Assembly: GCF_027568395.1 (NCBI RefSeq)
Contig: NZ_JANKZL010000007.1
Location: 186,001-250,000, forward strand
Source of the DNA: Aminobacter sp. HY435
GTDB taxonomy: Bacteria > Pseudomonadota > Alphaproteobacteria > Rhizobiales > Rhizobiaceae
Direction: 5' to 3'
Length of the DNA: 64,000 bases
Shown piece by piece: positions 20,778-31,191 of this stretch (positions are counted from its first letter, which is position 1; each line of letters opens with the position of its first letter). The translations under genes were made by a program, and so were the position numbers. The notes under the pieces were generated by a model. That model was not told the origin of the DNA. It made no database searches and saw only the letters and a list, made by a program, of their open reading frames with translations.

Positions 20778-21713
20778 TCAGACCCGGCCCAGGGCAAAGC
20801 CCTTGGCGATGTAGTTGCGGACGAACCAGATCACGAGCGCGCCAGGAATGATGGTCAGCACGCCGGCCGCGGCGAGCACGCCCCAGTCCATGCCCGAGGC
20901 GGAGACGGTGCGGGTCATGATCGCGGCGATCGGCTTGGCGTCGGTCGTGGTCAGCGTGCGGGCGATCAGCAGTTCCACCCACGAAAACATGAAGCAGAAG
21001 AATGCCGCGACCCCGATGCCGCTTGCGATCAGCGGCACGAAGATCTTGAGGAAGAAGCGCGGGAACGAATAGCCATCGATATAGGCGGTCTCGTCGATCT
21101 CCTTCGGCACGCCCGACATGAAGCCTTCGAGGATCCACACGGCCAGCGGCACGTTGAACAGGCAGTGCGCCAGCGCAACGGCGATGTGCGTGTCGATCAG
21201 GCCGAAGGCCGAATAAAGCTGGAAGAAGGGCAGGGCGAACACCGCCGGCGGCGCCATTCGGTTGGTCAGAAGCCAGAAGAACAGGTGCTTGTCGCCGAGA
21301 AAGCGATAGCGCGAGAAGGCGTAGGCGGCCGGCAGGGCGACGGCGATCGAGATCGCGGTGTTCATCACCACATAGATGATCGAGTTGATGTAGCCCTTGT
21401 ACCAGGACGGGTCGGAGAAGATGACGCCGTAGTTGCGCAGCGTCGGGTTCTGTGGCCACAGCGAGAACGTGCCGAGGATCTCCTGGTTCGACTTGAAGCT
21501 CATGTTGATGAGCCAGTAGATCGGCAGCATCAGGAAGATGATGTAGAGCGTCGGCACCAGCCACCAGAGCCGCGATTCCTCGCCACGCCGGCGCATGCGC
21601 CTGGCCAGCGCCTCGTTGAAGGCGCCGCCATGCGCCTGCGACCGGCTGGTTCCGGCGCTGCGCATAACGCTGTCGTCGGCAGCGTTGATGACGATTTCCT
21701 TTGTCCCGGCCAT
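20778..21713 (-). CDS. glpQ: Glycerol ABC transporter permease
   Basis: This 311-residue inner-membrane permease is of the MalG-like type. A soluble N-terminal extension of about 45 residues precedes six expected helices. The EAA loop, which contacts the ATPase, appears as E-I-D-E-T-A-Y-I-D-G near residue 190. It pairs with GlpP to form the membrane channel. It is packed between glpP (one base apart) and glpU. Confidence 0.93.
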   Translation of the reverse strand: MAGTKEIVINAADDSVMRSAGTSRSQAHGGAFNEALARRMRRRGEESRLWWLVPTLYIIFLMLPIYWLINMSFKSNQEILGTFSLWPQNPTLRNYGVIFSDPSWYKGYINSIIYVVMNTAISIAVALPAAYAFSRYRFLGDKHLFFWLLTNRMAPPAVFALPFFQLYSAFGLIDTHIAVALAHCLFNVPLAVWILEGFMSGVPKEIDETAYIDGYSFPRFFLKIFVPLIASGIGVAAFFCFMFSWVELLIARTLTTTDAKPIAAIMTRTVSASGMDWGVLAAAGVLTIIPGALVIWFVRNYIAKGFALGRV

Positions 21714-21714
21714 C

Positions 21715-22581
<867 letters not shown>

Positions 22582-22584
22582 GGT

Positions 22585-23652
<1,068 letters not shown>

Positions 23653-23664
23653 CTCACTCTCCTC

Positions 23665-24747
23665 CTATGCCGCAAGCCGCGGCGGCGGCGCAGCCGAACG
23701 GCCGTCCGCGTCGAAGACCATGATGTGGCAGGGGTCGATGAACACCTCGATCGCCTCGTCGGGTTCGAAGACGCGGATGCCGTGGGCCAGCATCACCCAG
23801 CGCACATCGGCGAAGTCGAGGTGGACAAAGCTTTCCGACCCGGTGATCTCGGTCACCGAGACCTTGGCCTTCACGCCGACCGCGTCGGTCGTGCGCCTGT
23901 TGAAAGAAAGATGGTGGGGCTGGAAGCCGATCGTATAGCTCGCGTCGGCAATGCCGGTGAGTTCCTCCGGCACTGGGAGGTCCACCTCACCATCAAGCTG
24001 GAAGCTGTCGCCGCTTTTCCTGAGCACGATGGTGTTCAGGGGCGGATCAGCGAACGTGCGCGCCGTGACCAGGTCGTTCGGCTTGCGGAACACCTCGATC
24101 GTTGGCCCAAACTGGGTGACGCGTCCCTCGGACAGCGTCGCGACATTGCCCCCCAAGAGCAGCGCCTCGTGCGGTTCGGTCGTCGCATAGACGAAGATCG
24201 CGCCGGTCTCGGCAAAAATCTTGGGCAACTCGGCGCGCAACTCCTCGCGCAGCTTGTAGTCGAGATTGGCGAGCGGCTCGTCGAGCAGCACCAGCCTGGC
24301 GTTCTTGACGATGGCGCGGGCGAGCGCGGTGCGCTGCTGCTGCCCGCCAGACAGGTTCAGCGGGGTGCGGTCGAGATAGGGCGTGAGCTTCAACAGTTCG
24401 GCCGCCCGCCGGACCTCGGCGTCGATCTTCGCACCGTCCATGCCGGCGACACGCAGTGGCGAGGCGATGTTTTCGTACACCGTCATGGCCGGGTAGTTGA
24501 TGAACTGCTGGTAGACCATGGCGACATTGCGCCTTTGCACCGGAACGCCGGTCACGTCCGCTCCGTCGAACCACACCGAGCCCGAGGTCGGCCGGTCAAG
24601 CCCCGCCATCAGCCGCATCAGGCTGGTTTTCCCCGACAGCGTCGGCCCAAGCAGCACGTTGAGGCTGCCATGCTGAAGCGAAAGCGTCACGTCGCGGATG
24701 TGATCCACGCCGGCGACTGTCTTGGTTACATTCCGCAGTTCCAGCAT
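23665..24747 (-). CDS. glpS: Glycerol ABC transporter ATPase
   Basis: This 360-residue ATPase partners GlpT. Walker A is G-P-T-L-S-G-K-T-S near residue 33, the signature is a canonical L-S-G-G-Q-Q-Q-R, and Walker B is L-V-L-L-D-E-P-L. Since GlpT has a divergent signature, the two sites of the heterodimer are probably unequal, with one composite site canonical. A TOBE-like C-terminal domain follows. A strong ribosome site (GGGAGGAGG) precedes the ATG. It is the second gene of the operon, after glpD. Confidence 0.93.
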   Translation of the reverse strand: MLELRNVTKTVAGVDHIRDVTLSLQHGSLNVLLGPTLSGKTSLMRLMAGLDRPTSGSVWFDGADVTGVPVQRRNVAMVYQQFINYPAMTVYENIASPLRVAGMDGAKIDAEVRRAAELLKLTPYLDRTPLNLSGGQQQRTALARAIVKNARLVLLDEPLANLDYKLREELRAELPKIFAETGAIFVYATTEPHEALLLGGNVATLSEGRVTQFGPTIEVFRKPNDLVTARTFADPPLNTIVLRKSGDSFQLDGEVDLPVPEELTGIADASYTIGFQPHHLSFNRRTTDAVGVKAKVSVTEITGSESFVHLDFADVRWVMLAHGIRVFEPDEAIEVFIDPCHIMVFDADGRSAAPPPRLAA

Positions 24748-24786
24748 TTCCCCTCCTCCCGAGGGCAGATGCAGGCGGATGTGCGC

Positions 24787-26316
24787 CTACTCTGCCGCGG
24801 CGTGATGCACGCCTGGGCTAATTCCATGCAGAAATTCGTCGAGTGCCGCCGCTTGCTCTGCGTCGAGCTTGAGCCCGCGCTTGGTCCGCCGCCACAAGAT
24901 GTCTTCCGAAGTCATCGCCCATTCGTTGGCGACCAGGTAGCGGACCTCGACCTCGAACAGGTCGGCGCCGAAATTGCGCCCGAGGTCGGCTTCCGACTTG
25001 GCCAGCCCGAGCAGCGTTTTTGCCCGGGTGCCGTAAAGCCGCGTCAGCCGCCGGGCGAGCTTCATCTCGAGGAACGGATAAGCCGACTTGAGCTTGGCGA
25101 CCTCCGCGTCGAAGGCGGTGGCCGGAAATTCGCCGCCGGGCAGGGCGGCCGCTGCAGTCCAGGGCTTGCCCTTCTTGCCGAGGTGCTTCTCGATGATCTC
25201 GAGCATCGACTCGGCGAGACGGCGGTAGGTGGTGATCTTTCCGCCGAAGATGTTGACGATCGCCGCCTGGCCGTCGCGCGACTCGGCCTTCAGCACGTAG
25301 TCGCGGGTCGCTTCCTGCGCCTTCGTCGCCCCGTCATCATAGAGCGGGCGCACACCTGAATAGGTCCAGACGATGTCTTCCGGCTTCACCGGTTCCGAGA
25401 AGTACTCGCTCGCCGCCTCGCACAGATAGGACGTCTCGGCCGGAGTGATCCTGGCCTCATGCGGGTCGCCGTCATAGTCCTGGTCGGTGGTGCCGATAAG
25501 GGTAAAGTCTTCCTCGTAGGGAATGGCGAAGATGATGCGGCCATCCCTGTTCTGGAAGAAATAGGCGCGCGGATCGTCGAACTTCCTGCGCACGACGATA
25601 TGGCTGCCCTGAACGAGGCGAACGTTGTGGACGTTGTTCTGGCCGACGGTTTCGGTCAGCACGTGGTCGATCCACGGCCCTGCCGCGTTGACCACCAGCC
25701 GCGCCTTGACCTCTTCGCGAGCGCCGGTGCGGGTGTCTTCGACCTCGACGGTCCAGTGGTCGGCCTCGCGGCGCGCGCTGGTGACCTTGGTGCGGGTGCG
25801 AACGATAGCGCCACGGTCGGCGGCGTCGCGGGCGTTGAGCACCACCAGCCTTGCGTCGTTGACCCAGCCGTCGGAATATTCGAAGGCGCGCGCGAAGATC
25901 GGCTTCAGCGGCTTGCCGGCGGCGTCGGTGCGCATGTCCAGCGTGCGTGTCGCCGGCAGCAGCTTGCGGCCGCCGATATGGTCATAGAGGAACAGCCCGA
26001 GCCGGATCAGCCATGCCGGGCGCAGACCTTTGGCGTAGGGCAGCACGAAGCGCATCGGCCAGATGATATGCGGTGCGTTTTTCCACAGCACCTCGCGCTC
26101 CATCAGTGCCTCGCGCACCAGGCGGAACTCGTAGTGCTCGAGATAGCGCAGTCCGCCATGGATGAGTTTGGTGGAAAACGATGATGTGCCGGAAGCCAGA
26201 TCGTTCATTTCGGCGAGATAGACCGAATAGCCGCGGCCAACTGCATCGCGTGCAATTCCGCAGCCGTTGATGCCGCCGCCGATAACAAAAATGTCGTGTA
26301 TTTCCGGTATGCTCAC
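24787..26316 (-). CDS. glpD: Aerobic glycerol-3-phosphate dehydrogenase
   Basis: GlpD is a membrane-associated FAD enzyme that oxidises sn-glycerol 3-phosphate to dihydroxyacetone phosphate and passes electrons to quinone. The 509-residue product has the FAD-binding I-G-G-G-I-N-G-C-G-I-A-R-D near residues 12-24 and the family segment S-T-K-L-I-H-G-G-L-R-Y-L near 53-64. I start at GTG 26316 (A-A-G-G nine bases upstream), because the longer frame from 26388 would run through the promoter. It is the first gene of the glp operon. No glpR is present between glpD and glpS, unlike the R. leguminosarum locus. Confidence 0.94.
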   Translation of the reverse strand: MSIPEIHDIFVIGGGINGCGIARDAVGRGYSVYLAEMNDLASGTSSFSTKLIHGGLRYLEHYEFRLVREALMEREVLWKNAPHIIWPMRFVLPYAKGLRPAWLIRLGLFLYDHIGGRKLLPATRTLDMRTDAAGKPLKPIFARAFEYSDGWVNDARLVVLNARDAADRGAIVRTRTKVTSARREADHWTVEVEDTRTGAREEVKARLVVNAAGPWIDHVLTETVGQNNVHNVRLVQGSHIVVRRKFDDPRAYFFQNRDGRIIFAIPYEEDFTLIGTTDQDYDGDPHEARITPAETSYLCEAASEYFSEPVKPEDIVWTYSGVRPLYDDGATKAQEATRDYVLKAESRDGQAAIVNIFGGKITTYRRLAESMLEIIEKHLGKKGKPWTAAAALPGGEFPATAFDAEVAKLKSAYPFLEMKLARRLTRLYGTRAKTLLGLAKSEADLGRNFGADLFEVEVRYLVANEWAMTSEDILWRRTKRGLKLDAEQAAALDEFLHGISPGVHHAAAE

Positions 26317-26343
26317 GCCTTCGCCGCCTTTTCGCACTGCAGC

Positions 26344-26376
26344 AATCCAGCACCTTTTCGAAGCTGGTGCTGGATT
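26344..26376. promoter_or_regulatory. Inverted repeat at glpD transcription start
   Basis: AATCCAGCACC (26344-26354) and GGTGCTGGATT (26366-26376) are perfect 11-base inverted arms separated by 11 bases. One arm overlaps the predicted -10 box of glpD, so this is better read as a repressor operator than as an RNA hairpin. Which regulator binds is not known. Confidence 0.6.
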
Positions 26377-26401
26377 ATTTCGAACCAAGATCGAATGTCA
26401 A
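26373..26401 (-). promoter_or_regulatory. Predicted sigma-70-type promoter of glpD
   Basis: On the minus strand TTGACA (26396-26401) is followed after 17 bases by ATAATC (26373-26378). The -35 is a perfect consensus and the spacing is optimal. TTTCG/CGAAA elements lie over and beside it (26378-26382, 26403-26407), in the style of DeoR-type operators. The predicted transcript start is near 26366, about 50 bases before the GTG. Confidence 0.65.
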
Positions 26402-26574
26402 ACGAAATATACCGATGATGCAGCGCCTTCGCTTTGCGTTAAGCATGCCGACCTGATGGGATCTCGCGGAGATACGAGGGACATCCGCCTGCCATGCCTA
26501 TTGGGCATCTTTGCTCAAATTCTCCGCGAATGCGGGTCGAGTCGCGCAGTCCCGGCATCTTTCGCAATGCAAGG

Positions 26575-26607
26575 TTTCGTTTTTCGTGGAGATTCGGAAA
26601 AACGAAA
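26575..26607. promoter_or_regulatory. Perfect inverted repeat between glpD and cytochrome c gene
   Basis: TTTCGTTTTTC (26575-26585) and GAAAAACGAAA (26597-26607) are perfect 11-base arms separated by 11 bases. The TTTCG core and geometry resemble DeoR-family operators. Arm length and spacing equal those of the second dyad at 26344-26376, though the sequences differ. It may control glpD (260 bases away), the cytochrome gene (190 bases away) or both. The rest of 26317-26795 contains no gene I can support. Confidence 0.55.
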
Positions 26608-26795
26608 GCTCACTTTTCGCGTGCTGTGGAAGTGTGCCCGGGCCGCGTCGCGACCGTATCCGATTGGGTGACTTTGCAGGCCGGCGCAGCGATGACAGAA
26701 TCGCCGGTCCCTTTGCCCCTGCCTGGGGCGGGAGGATGGCAGATCGCGGCGGATTTGCGAGCTCGACACAACAGCAAATGACAAAGGGTGAGGCG

Positions 26796-27317
26796 ATGAA
26801 CCGGACACCACTTGGACTTGCATTGCTGGCCGCAGCGTTGACCGCAGCATCAGCGGCCGAGGCTCAAGACAAGGACGTTGCGCGCGGCGAATACCTGGTC
26901 ACCATCGGCGGGTGCAACGACTGCCACACGCCTGGCTATTTTTTTGGCAAGCCGGACGACGCCAAGTTTTTGGGCGGCTCCGACGTCGGCTTTGAAATCC
27001 CGGGTCTCGGCGTGTTTGTCGGGCGCAACATCACGCCGGACAAGGAAACGGGCATTGGCGACTGGACCAGGGAGCAGATCGTCGCCGCAATCCAGACCGG
27101 CCAGCGGCCGGACGGGCGCGAACTCGCGCCCATCATGCCGTGGCATGCATTTGCCCAGTTGACGCCTGAGGATGCAGGCGCCATCGCCGCCTTCCTGCAG
27201 AGCGTCAAGCCGGTCAGTCACAAGGTGCCGGATCCCGTGAAACCGGGAGAAAAGGTATCGACCTTCCTGTTCAGGATATTGCCACCCGGCGAGACGGCAG
27301 CCGCAGCGCCGCAATAG
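26796..27317 (+). CDS. Periplasmic c-type cytochrome
   Basis: This 173-residue protein has a clear signal peptide (R-T-P-L-G-L-A-L-L core, cleavage after A-A-E-A near residue 23) and one haem site C-N-D-C-H near residues 42-46. The likely distal methionine is in P-I-M-P-W near 112-116. It resembles the mono-haem cytochrome c subunits or domains that accept electrons from periplasmic dehydrogenases. No dehydrogenase partner gene is adjacent. The ATG at 26796 has a GTGAGG-type ribosome site just upstream. It is divergent from glpD. Confidence 0.85.
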   Translation: MNRTPLGLALLAAALTAASAAEAQDKDVARGEYLVTIGGCNDCHTPGYFFGKPDDAKFLGGSDVGFEIPGLGVFVGRNITPDKETGIGDWTREQIVAAIQTGQRPDGRELAPIMPWHAFAQLTPEDAGAIAAFLQSVKPVSHKVPDPVKPGEKVSTFLFRILPPGETAAAAPQ

Positions 27318-27334
27318 CCGGTGAGAATGGATCA

Positions 27335-27371
27335 AAAAAGACGCCGGGGATCGCCATCGCGAACCCCGGCG
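27335..27371. terminator. Bidirectional rho-independent terminator
   Basis: CGCCGGGG (27342-27349) pairs with CCCCGGCG (27364-27371). The inner bases TCGC (27351-27354) and GCGA (27359-27362) extend the stem after one mismatch. On the minus strand the stem is followed by TCTTTTTTG (from A bases 27335-27340), a good terminator for the purine permease. On the plus strand AGTTTTG follows near 27378, serving the cytochrome gene. Confidence 0.85.
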
Positions 27372-27412
27372 GGCCGAGTTTTGTCCAGGCGCCTGTCCGC
27401 GCCGGAACTGCC

Positions 27413-28705
27413 TTATCCAGCGAAGAAAGCGAAGCGGATGACGAACAGCGCCGCCACCAGCCAGGTTGCCAGGTGGACGTCTCCCGGCCGGCCGGTCAGC
27501 GTCTTCAGCACGGCATAGCTGACGAAGCCGAAGGCCAGGCCGTTGGCGATCGAGTAGGTGAACGGCATCATCAGCGCGGTCAGCGCGGCGGGCGCTGCTT
27601 CGGTGATGTCGGCCCATTCGACGTCGATCAGTTCGCGCACCATCAGGCAGGCGACGTAGAGCAGGGCAGGCGCGGTCGCATAGACCGGAACCGAGCCTGC
27701 CAGCGGCGAGAAGAACAGCGCAGCAAGGAACAGCACGGCCACGACCATTGCCGTCAGCCCGGTGCGGCCACCGGCCTGCACGCCCGAGGCGCTTTCGACA
27801 TAGGCGGTGGTGCTGCTGGTACCGAGCAGCGAACCGGCGACGATGGCCGTGGAATCGGCGAGCAGCGCGCGACCGAGGCGGTTCGGCTTGCCGGGCTCGA
27901 TCAGGCCGGCGCGCTTGGCGACGCCGATCAGGGTTCCGGTGGCGTCGAACACCTCGACCAGAACGAACACCAGGATCACATGCACCAGACCCGAATGCAT
28001 CGCGCCGACGATGTCGAGTTGCAGGAATGTCGGCAGGATGCTTGGCGGCATCGACACGATACCGCCGAACTGGCTGACGCCGAGCATCATCGAGACGATG
28101 GTGACGATCAGAATGCCGATCAGGATCGCGCCGCGCACCTTGAGCGCGTCGAGTGCTGCGATGATGAAGAAGCCGGCGATGGCCAGCAGCGTGCCGGTCT
28201 GGCTGAGGTCGCCGAGCGTAACCAGCGTCGCCGGGCTCGCCACCACGATGCCCGAGCTCTTCAGGGCGATGATGCCGAGGAACAGGCCGATACCGGCGGC
28301 AATCGCACTGCGCATCGAATGCGGGATGCCGGCGATCAGCCAGCTGCGTATGCCGCTGATCGTCAGCAGCAGGAAGATGACGCCGGAAATGAACACGGCG
28401 CCCAGCGCCTGCTGCCAGGTGAAGCCCATGGCGCCAACGACGGTGAAGGCGAAGAAGGCGTTGAGGCCCATGCCCGGCGCCATGCCGATGGGCCATCTTG
28501 CGAGCAGGCCCATAATCATGGAGCCGAGCGCGGCGGCCAGACAGGTTGCCACGAACACGGCGTTGCGATCCATGCCGGTGGTCGACAGGATCTCGGGGTT
28601 GACGAAGATGATGTACGACATGGTGAGGAAAGTGGTGATGCCGGCGATCACCTCCGTCCGGACGGATGTCCCCTGGTCCTTCAGATTGAAATACTTCTCG
28701 AGCAC
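27413..28705 (-). CDS. NCS2-type purine permease
   Basis: This 430-residue inner-membrane transporter is of the AzgA/PbuG group of the NCS2 superfamily, which imports hypoxanthine, guanine or adenine by proton symport. The N-terminus F-x-L-K-x-Q-G-T-S-V-R-T-E-V-I-A-G and the block M-A-P-G-M-G-L-N-A-F-F-A-F are typical. S-S-T-T-A-Y-V-E-S-A-S-G in the second half is the family's substrate-binding region. About 12-14 membrane helices are expected. The start is GTG at 28705, with GGGAGGA about 8 bases upstream; the frame continues to 28780 without a better start. Exact purine specificity cannot be read. Confidence 0.9.
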   Translation of the reverse strand: MLEKYFNLKDQGTSVRTEVIAGITTFLTMSYIIFVNPEILSTTGMDRNAVFVATCLAAALGSMIMGLLARWPIGMAPGMGLNAFFAFTVVGAMGFTWQQALGAVFISGVIFLLLTISGIRSWLIAGIPHSMRSAIAAGIGLFLGIIALKSSGIVVASPATLVTLGDLSQTGTLLAIAGFFIIAALDALKVRGAILIGILIVTIVSMMLGVSQFGGIVSMPPSILPTFLQLDIVGAMHSGLVHVILVFVLVEVFDATGTLIGVAKRAGLIEPGKPNRLGRALLADSTAIVAGSLLGTSSTTAYVESASGVQAGGRTGLTAMVVAVLFLAALFFSPLAGSVPVYATAPALLYVACLMVRELIDVEWADITEAAPAALTALMMPFTYSIANGLAFGFVSYAVLKTLTGRPGDVHLATWLVAALFVIRFAFFAG

Positions 28706-29357
28706 TCTTTGCTTCCTCCCATGCGGTCGAGGTTCCGCGGTTCCTGACGCGCGCTTTTGGCGAGAACCGTGAAGCCGCACGGATCACCAAGGCTTGCGTC
28801 GAAATCCGATGTCCCTCATGCCGCCAGCAGCTCACGGCGCCTTGCAGGCGCCGCCTTCCCGAGCCGGGCGGCGACCGTTTGCTCCACGCCCGGCATGATT
28901 GCCGAGCAAACGTGATGCAGCTTCTGCCCGTTGCTTTGCAGGCACAAGTGGGCAAACCGCCAATTCTGTTAGAAGCAGTTTCGTGTTTTTGCCGGTGAAT
29001 TCAGGGTCGGCTGGACGATGTAGCAAAGACGCATGCATCCTGCCGGGCAGAACGCGCCGGTAATTTCCCTGTTTTGGCGGGCCGGGCAAGTTAGGCGGCA
29101 TGTTTCGACAACAAGGCGTCAGATTGCCCTGGGCAAGTGCAGGTGGTGGCAGCGCCATCTACTGCAGATCCACAGTCAACTGTTGCTAAATATCAGAAAT
29201 TACTCATGTTCTGAGGCGCTTGTTAACCGCTGGCTTAAGTTGAGGCTCCCAACCTGTTCGCAGTGCACAATATCTTGGTACAGTCGTGGAACGAGGTTTG
29301 TAAGCGCTTCCGGCTCTGTGCTAGTTTTTGAATCACTAGCGGCGAGGAGATGCGGAC
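28706..29357. other. Intergenic region with several hairpins, no gene
   Basis: I find no gene in this divergent region. On the purine permease side there are two strong inverted repeats: 28834-28840 with 28846-28852 (CGGCGCC / GGCGCCG) and 28876-28884 with 28904-28912 (CGTTTGCTC / GAGCAAACG). They could form a structured leader RNA for the permease. Nearer the GGDEF-EAL gene lie CGCAGTGCACAA (29259-29270) and a GCTAGT / ACTAGC dyad (29320-29325, 29335-29340). The open frame at 28832-29158 has no coding character and is rejected. Confidence 0.55.
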
Positions 29358-31103
29358 TTGCACCGCTTTTGGAATTTGTTTGGGTATCTGAAGGGCGCAG
29401 GGAAGAGCGGGGCTGGGCACCATGAGCCATCGGTCAATGACTCCCGGCTAGCCAATCTCTTGGAGAATACCGCCGATCTGGTCTCATTCTACGATGGAGA
29501 CCTGCGTCTGACGCAATTTGCGGCGCGGCTGGGCGACATTCGCGGCAGCGCCATGGTGGCTGGCGCGAGTGTGTGGGAGATCTATCCGGCGCTTGCCGAC
29601 GGCGAATCCCGGGAAGCGCTCGACCGCGTTCTGCGCGACGGCGTGCCATGCACCACCGCGCTGCATCTGGTGCCCAACCGCAAGCCGCTTCGAGCGCTGC
29701 TGTTTCGCACATCCGACGGCCTGGGCATCATTGAATCGGCGGACATGCATGCCAAGCCAGTCGAAGAAGCCGAGCATGTGAAGCTGCTGCACCAGGCCAC
29801 GCACGATGTGCTGACCGGCTTGCAGAACAGGCGGCGTTTCAGCGAACGCCTGGACGAGATCCTGTCCGACGCCAACGGGCCACGTGAGCGTTCGGCGCTT
29901 CTGCAGATCGATCTCGACGACTTCAAGTCAGTCAACGATACCCTTGGCCATGGCACCGGCGACACCTTGCTGCAACTGGCGGCCAATCGCATTCGCGGTG
30001 TGTTGCAGGATGGCGACTCGGCCTATCGCTATGCCGGGGACGAGTTCGCGGTCATCCAGTACGGCAAGGGGCAGCCTGGGGATGCCGAATGGCTTGCCGA
30101 GGCTTTGGTGGATGCCTTCAAGGCGCCGTTCATCATCAACGATATCCCGCTTTTCGTCGGTGCCAGCGTCGGCATCGCCTTCGGCCCACAACATGGCACC
30201 GAGAGCGAAGAGCTGATGAAGGCTGCCGATATCGCGCTCTATGCGGCCAAGCGCGACGGTCGCGGCTGCTTCCGCACCTTCAATCGCTCGATGATGTTGC
30301 TGCTCGAGCAGCGCGAAAATCTCCGGCGCAGCCTGCGCATGGCGCTGGAGCGCGACGAGCTTTACCTCGAATACCAGCCGCTGATCCGTCCGCCGGCTAC
30401 AATCGTCGGGTTCGAGGCGCTGTTGCGCTGGAATCATCCCGAAATCGGGTTGATTCCGCCAAATGTGTTCATCCCGATGGCCGAAACCGATGGCCTCATG
30501 GACGAAATCGGCCGCTGGGTACTCGAACAGGCTTGCCGGCAGGCCATGACCTGGCCGTCACCCCTGACCATTGCGGTAAACTTGTCGCCGGCGCAGTTCC
30601 TGGGTGGATCGCTGACCGACACCGTCGCCCAGATCATCGACAGCGTCGGCATCCGCGCCGACCGGATCGAGCTCGAAATCACCGAAACAGTGCTGCTTGA
30701 GCAGACCGTCGACAATCTCGATACTCTGAACACGCTCAACGTGCTGGGGATCCGGATTTCGCTCGACGATTTCGGCACGCATTACTCGTCACTGGGCTAC
30801 CTCAAGAACTTCCCGTTCGACACGCTGAAGATCGACCAGTACTTCATCAAGGACCTGGTCACCGATCAGAAGAGCCAGACCATCGTGCGATCGATCCTCA
30901 GCCTGGCGCACGGGCTGGGCATCAGCGTCACCGCCGAAGGGGTTGAAACCGAGGGGCAGGCGCGATGGCTGATCGACGAGGGGTGCGATTGCCTGCAAGG
31001 CAACTTCCTGGGCGCGGCCATGAGCGTGTCGGCGCTGCGCGACTACACCGTCCGTCCGTTGCAGGAAGTGCACGATTTGGAAGGGCAAGGGCGCCATAAA
31101 TAG
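29358..31103 (+). CDS. PAS-GGDEF-EAL cyclic di-GMP enzyme
   Basis: This 581-residue protein has a PAS-like N-terminal domain (about 28-130), a GGDEF domain with A-G-D-E-F near 226-230, and an EAL domain with E-A-L-L-R-W from residue 353. The EAL catalytic residues look intact (V-N-L-S-P, I-T-E-T, D-D-F-G-T, K-I-D-Q, A-E-G-V-E-T), so it is probably a phosphodiesterase. The GGDEF site is near consensus and may also synthesise c-di-GMP. The inhibitory RxxD site is replaced by Q-D-G-D. No membrane segment is seen. The start is TTG 29358, with GAGGAG 8 bases upstream; the ATG at 29350 is out of frame. It lies 88 bases before the partner-switching genes. Confidence 0.9.
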   Translation: MHRFWNLFGYLKGAGKSGAGHHEPSVNDSRLANLLENTADLVSFYDGDLRLTQFAARLGDIRGSAMVAGASVWEIYPALADGESREALDRVLRDGVPCTTALHLVPNRKPLRALLFRTSDGLGIIESADMHAKPVEEAEHVKLLHQATHDVLTGLQNRRRFSERLDEILSDANGPRERSALLQIDLDDFKSVNDTLGHGTGDTLLQLAANRIRGVLQDGDSAYRYAGDEFAVIQYGKGQPGDAEWLAEALVDAFKAPFIINDIPLFVGASVGIAFGPQHGTESEELMKAADIALYAAKRDGRGCFRTFNRSMMLLLEQRENLRRSLRMALERDELYLEYQPLIRPPATIVGFEALLRWNHPEIGLIPPNVFIPMAETDGLMDEIGRWVLEQACRQAMTWPSPLTIAVNLSPAQFLGGSLTDTVAQIIDSVGIRADRIELEITETVLLEQTVDNLDTLNTLNVLGIRISLDDFGTHYSSLGYLKNFPFDTLKIDQYFIKDLVTDQKSQTIVRSILSLAHGLGISVTAEGVETEGQARWLIDEGCDCLQGNFLGAAMSVSALRDYTVRPLQEVHDLEGQGRHK

Positions 31104-31191
31104 CGCGCCGGCGTCCACGCGCACCGCTACTGAAACGAATTTCCCGAACCACTTGCCAGAGCAGCCAATGCCGCATAACCGAGAGCAGCCC

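Noticed and set aside
26267-26671. Plus-strand open frame between glpD and the cytochrome gene, considered as a possible glpR remnant
   Set aside because: No helix-turn-helix or DeoR pattern; it begins inside glpD and crosses the promoter region.
28832-29158. Minus-strand open frame of 108 codons
   Set aside because: Proline- and arginine-rich composition, no ribosome site, and it overlaps the structured leader.
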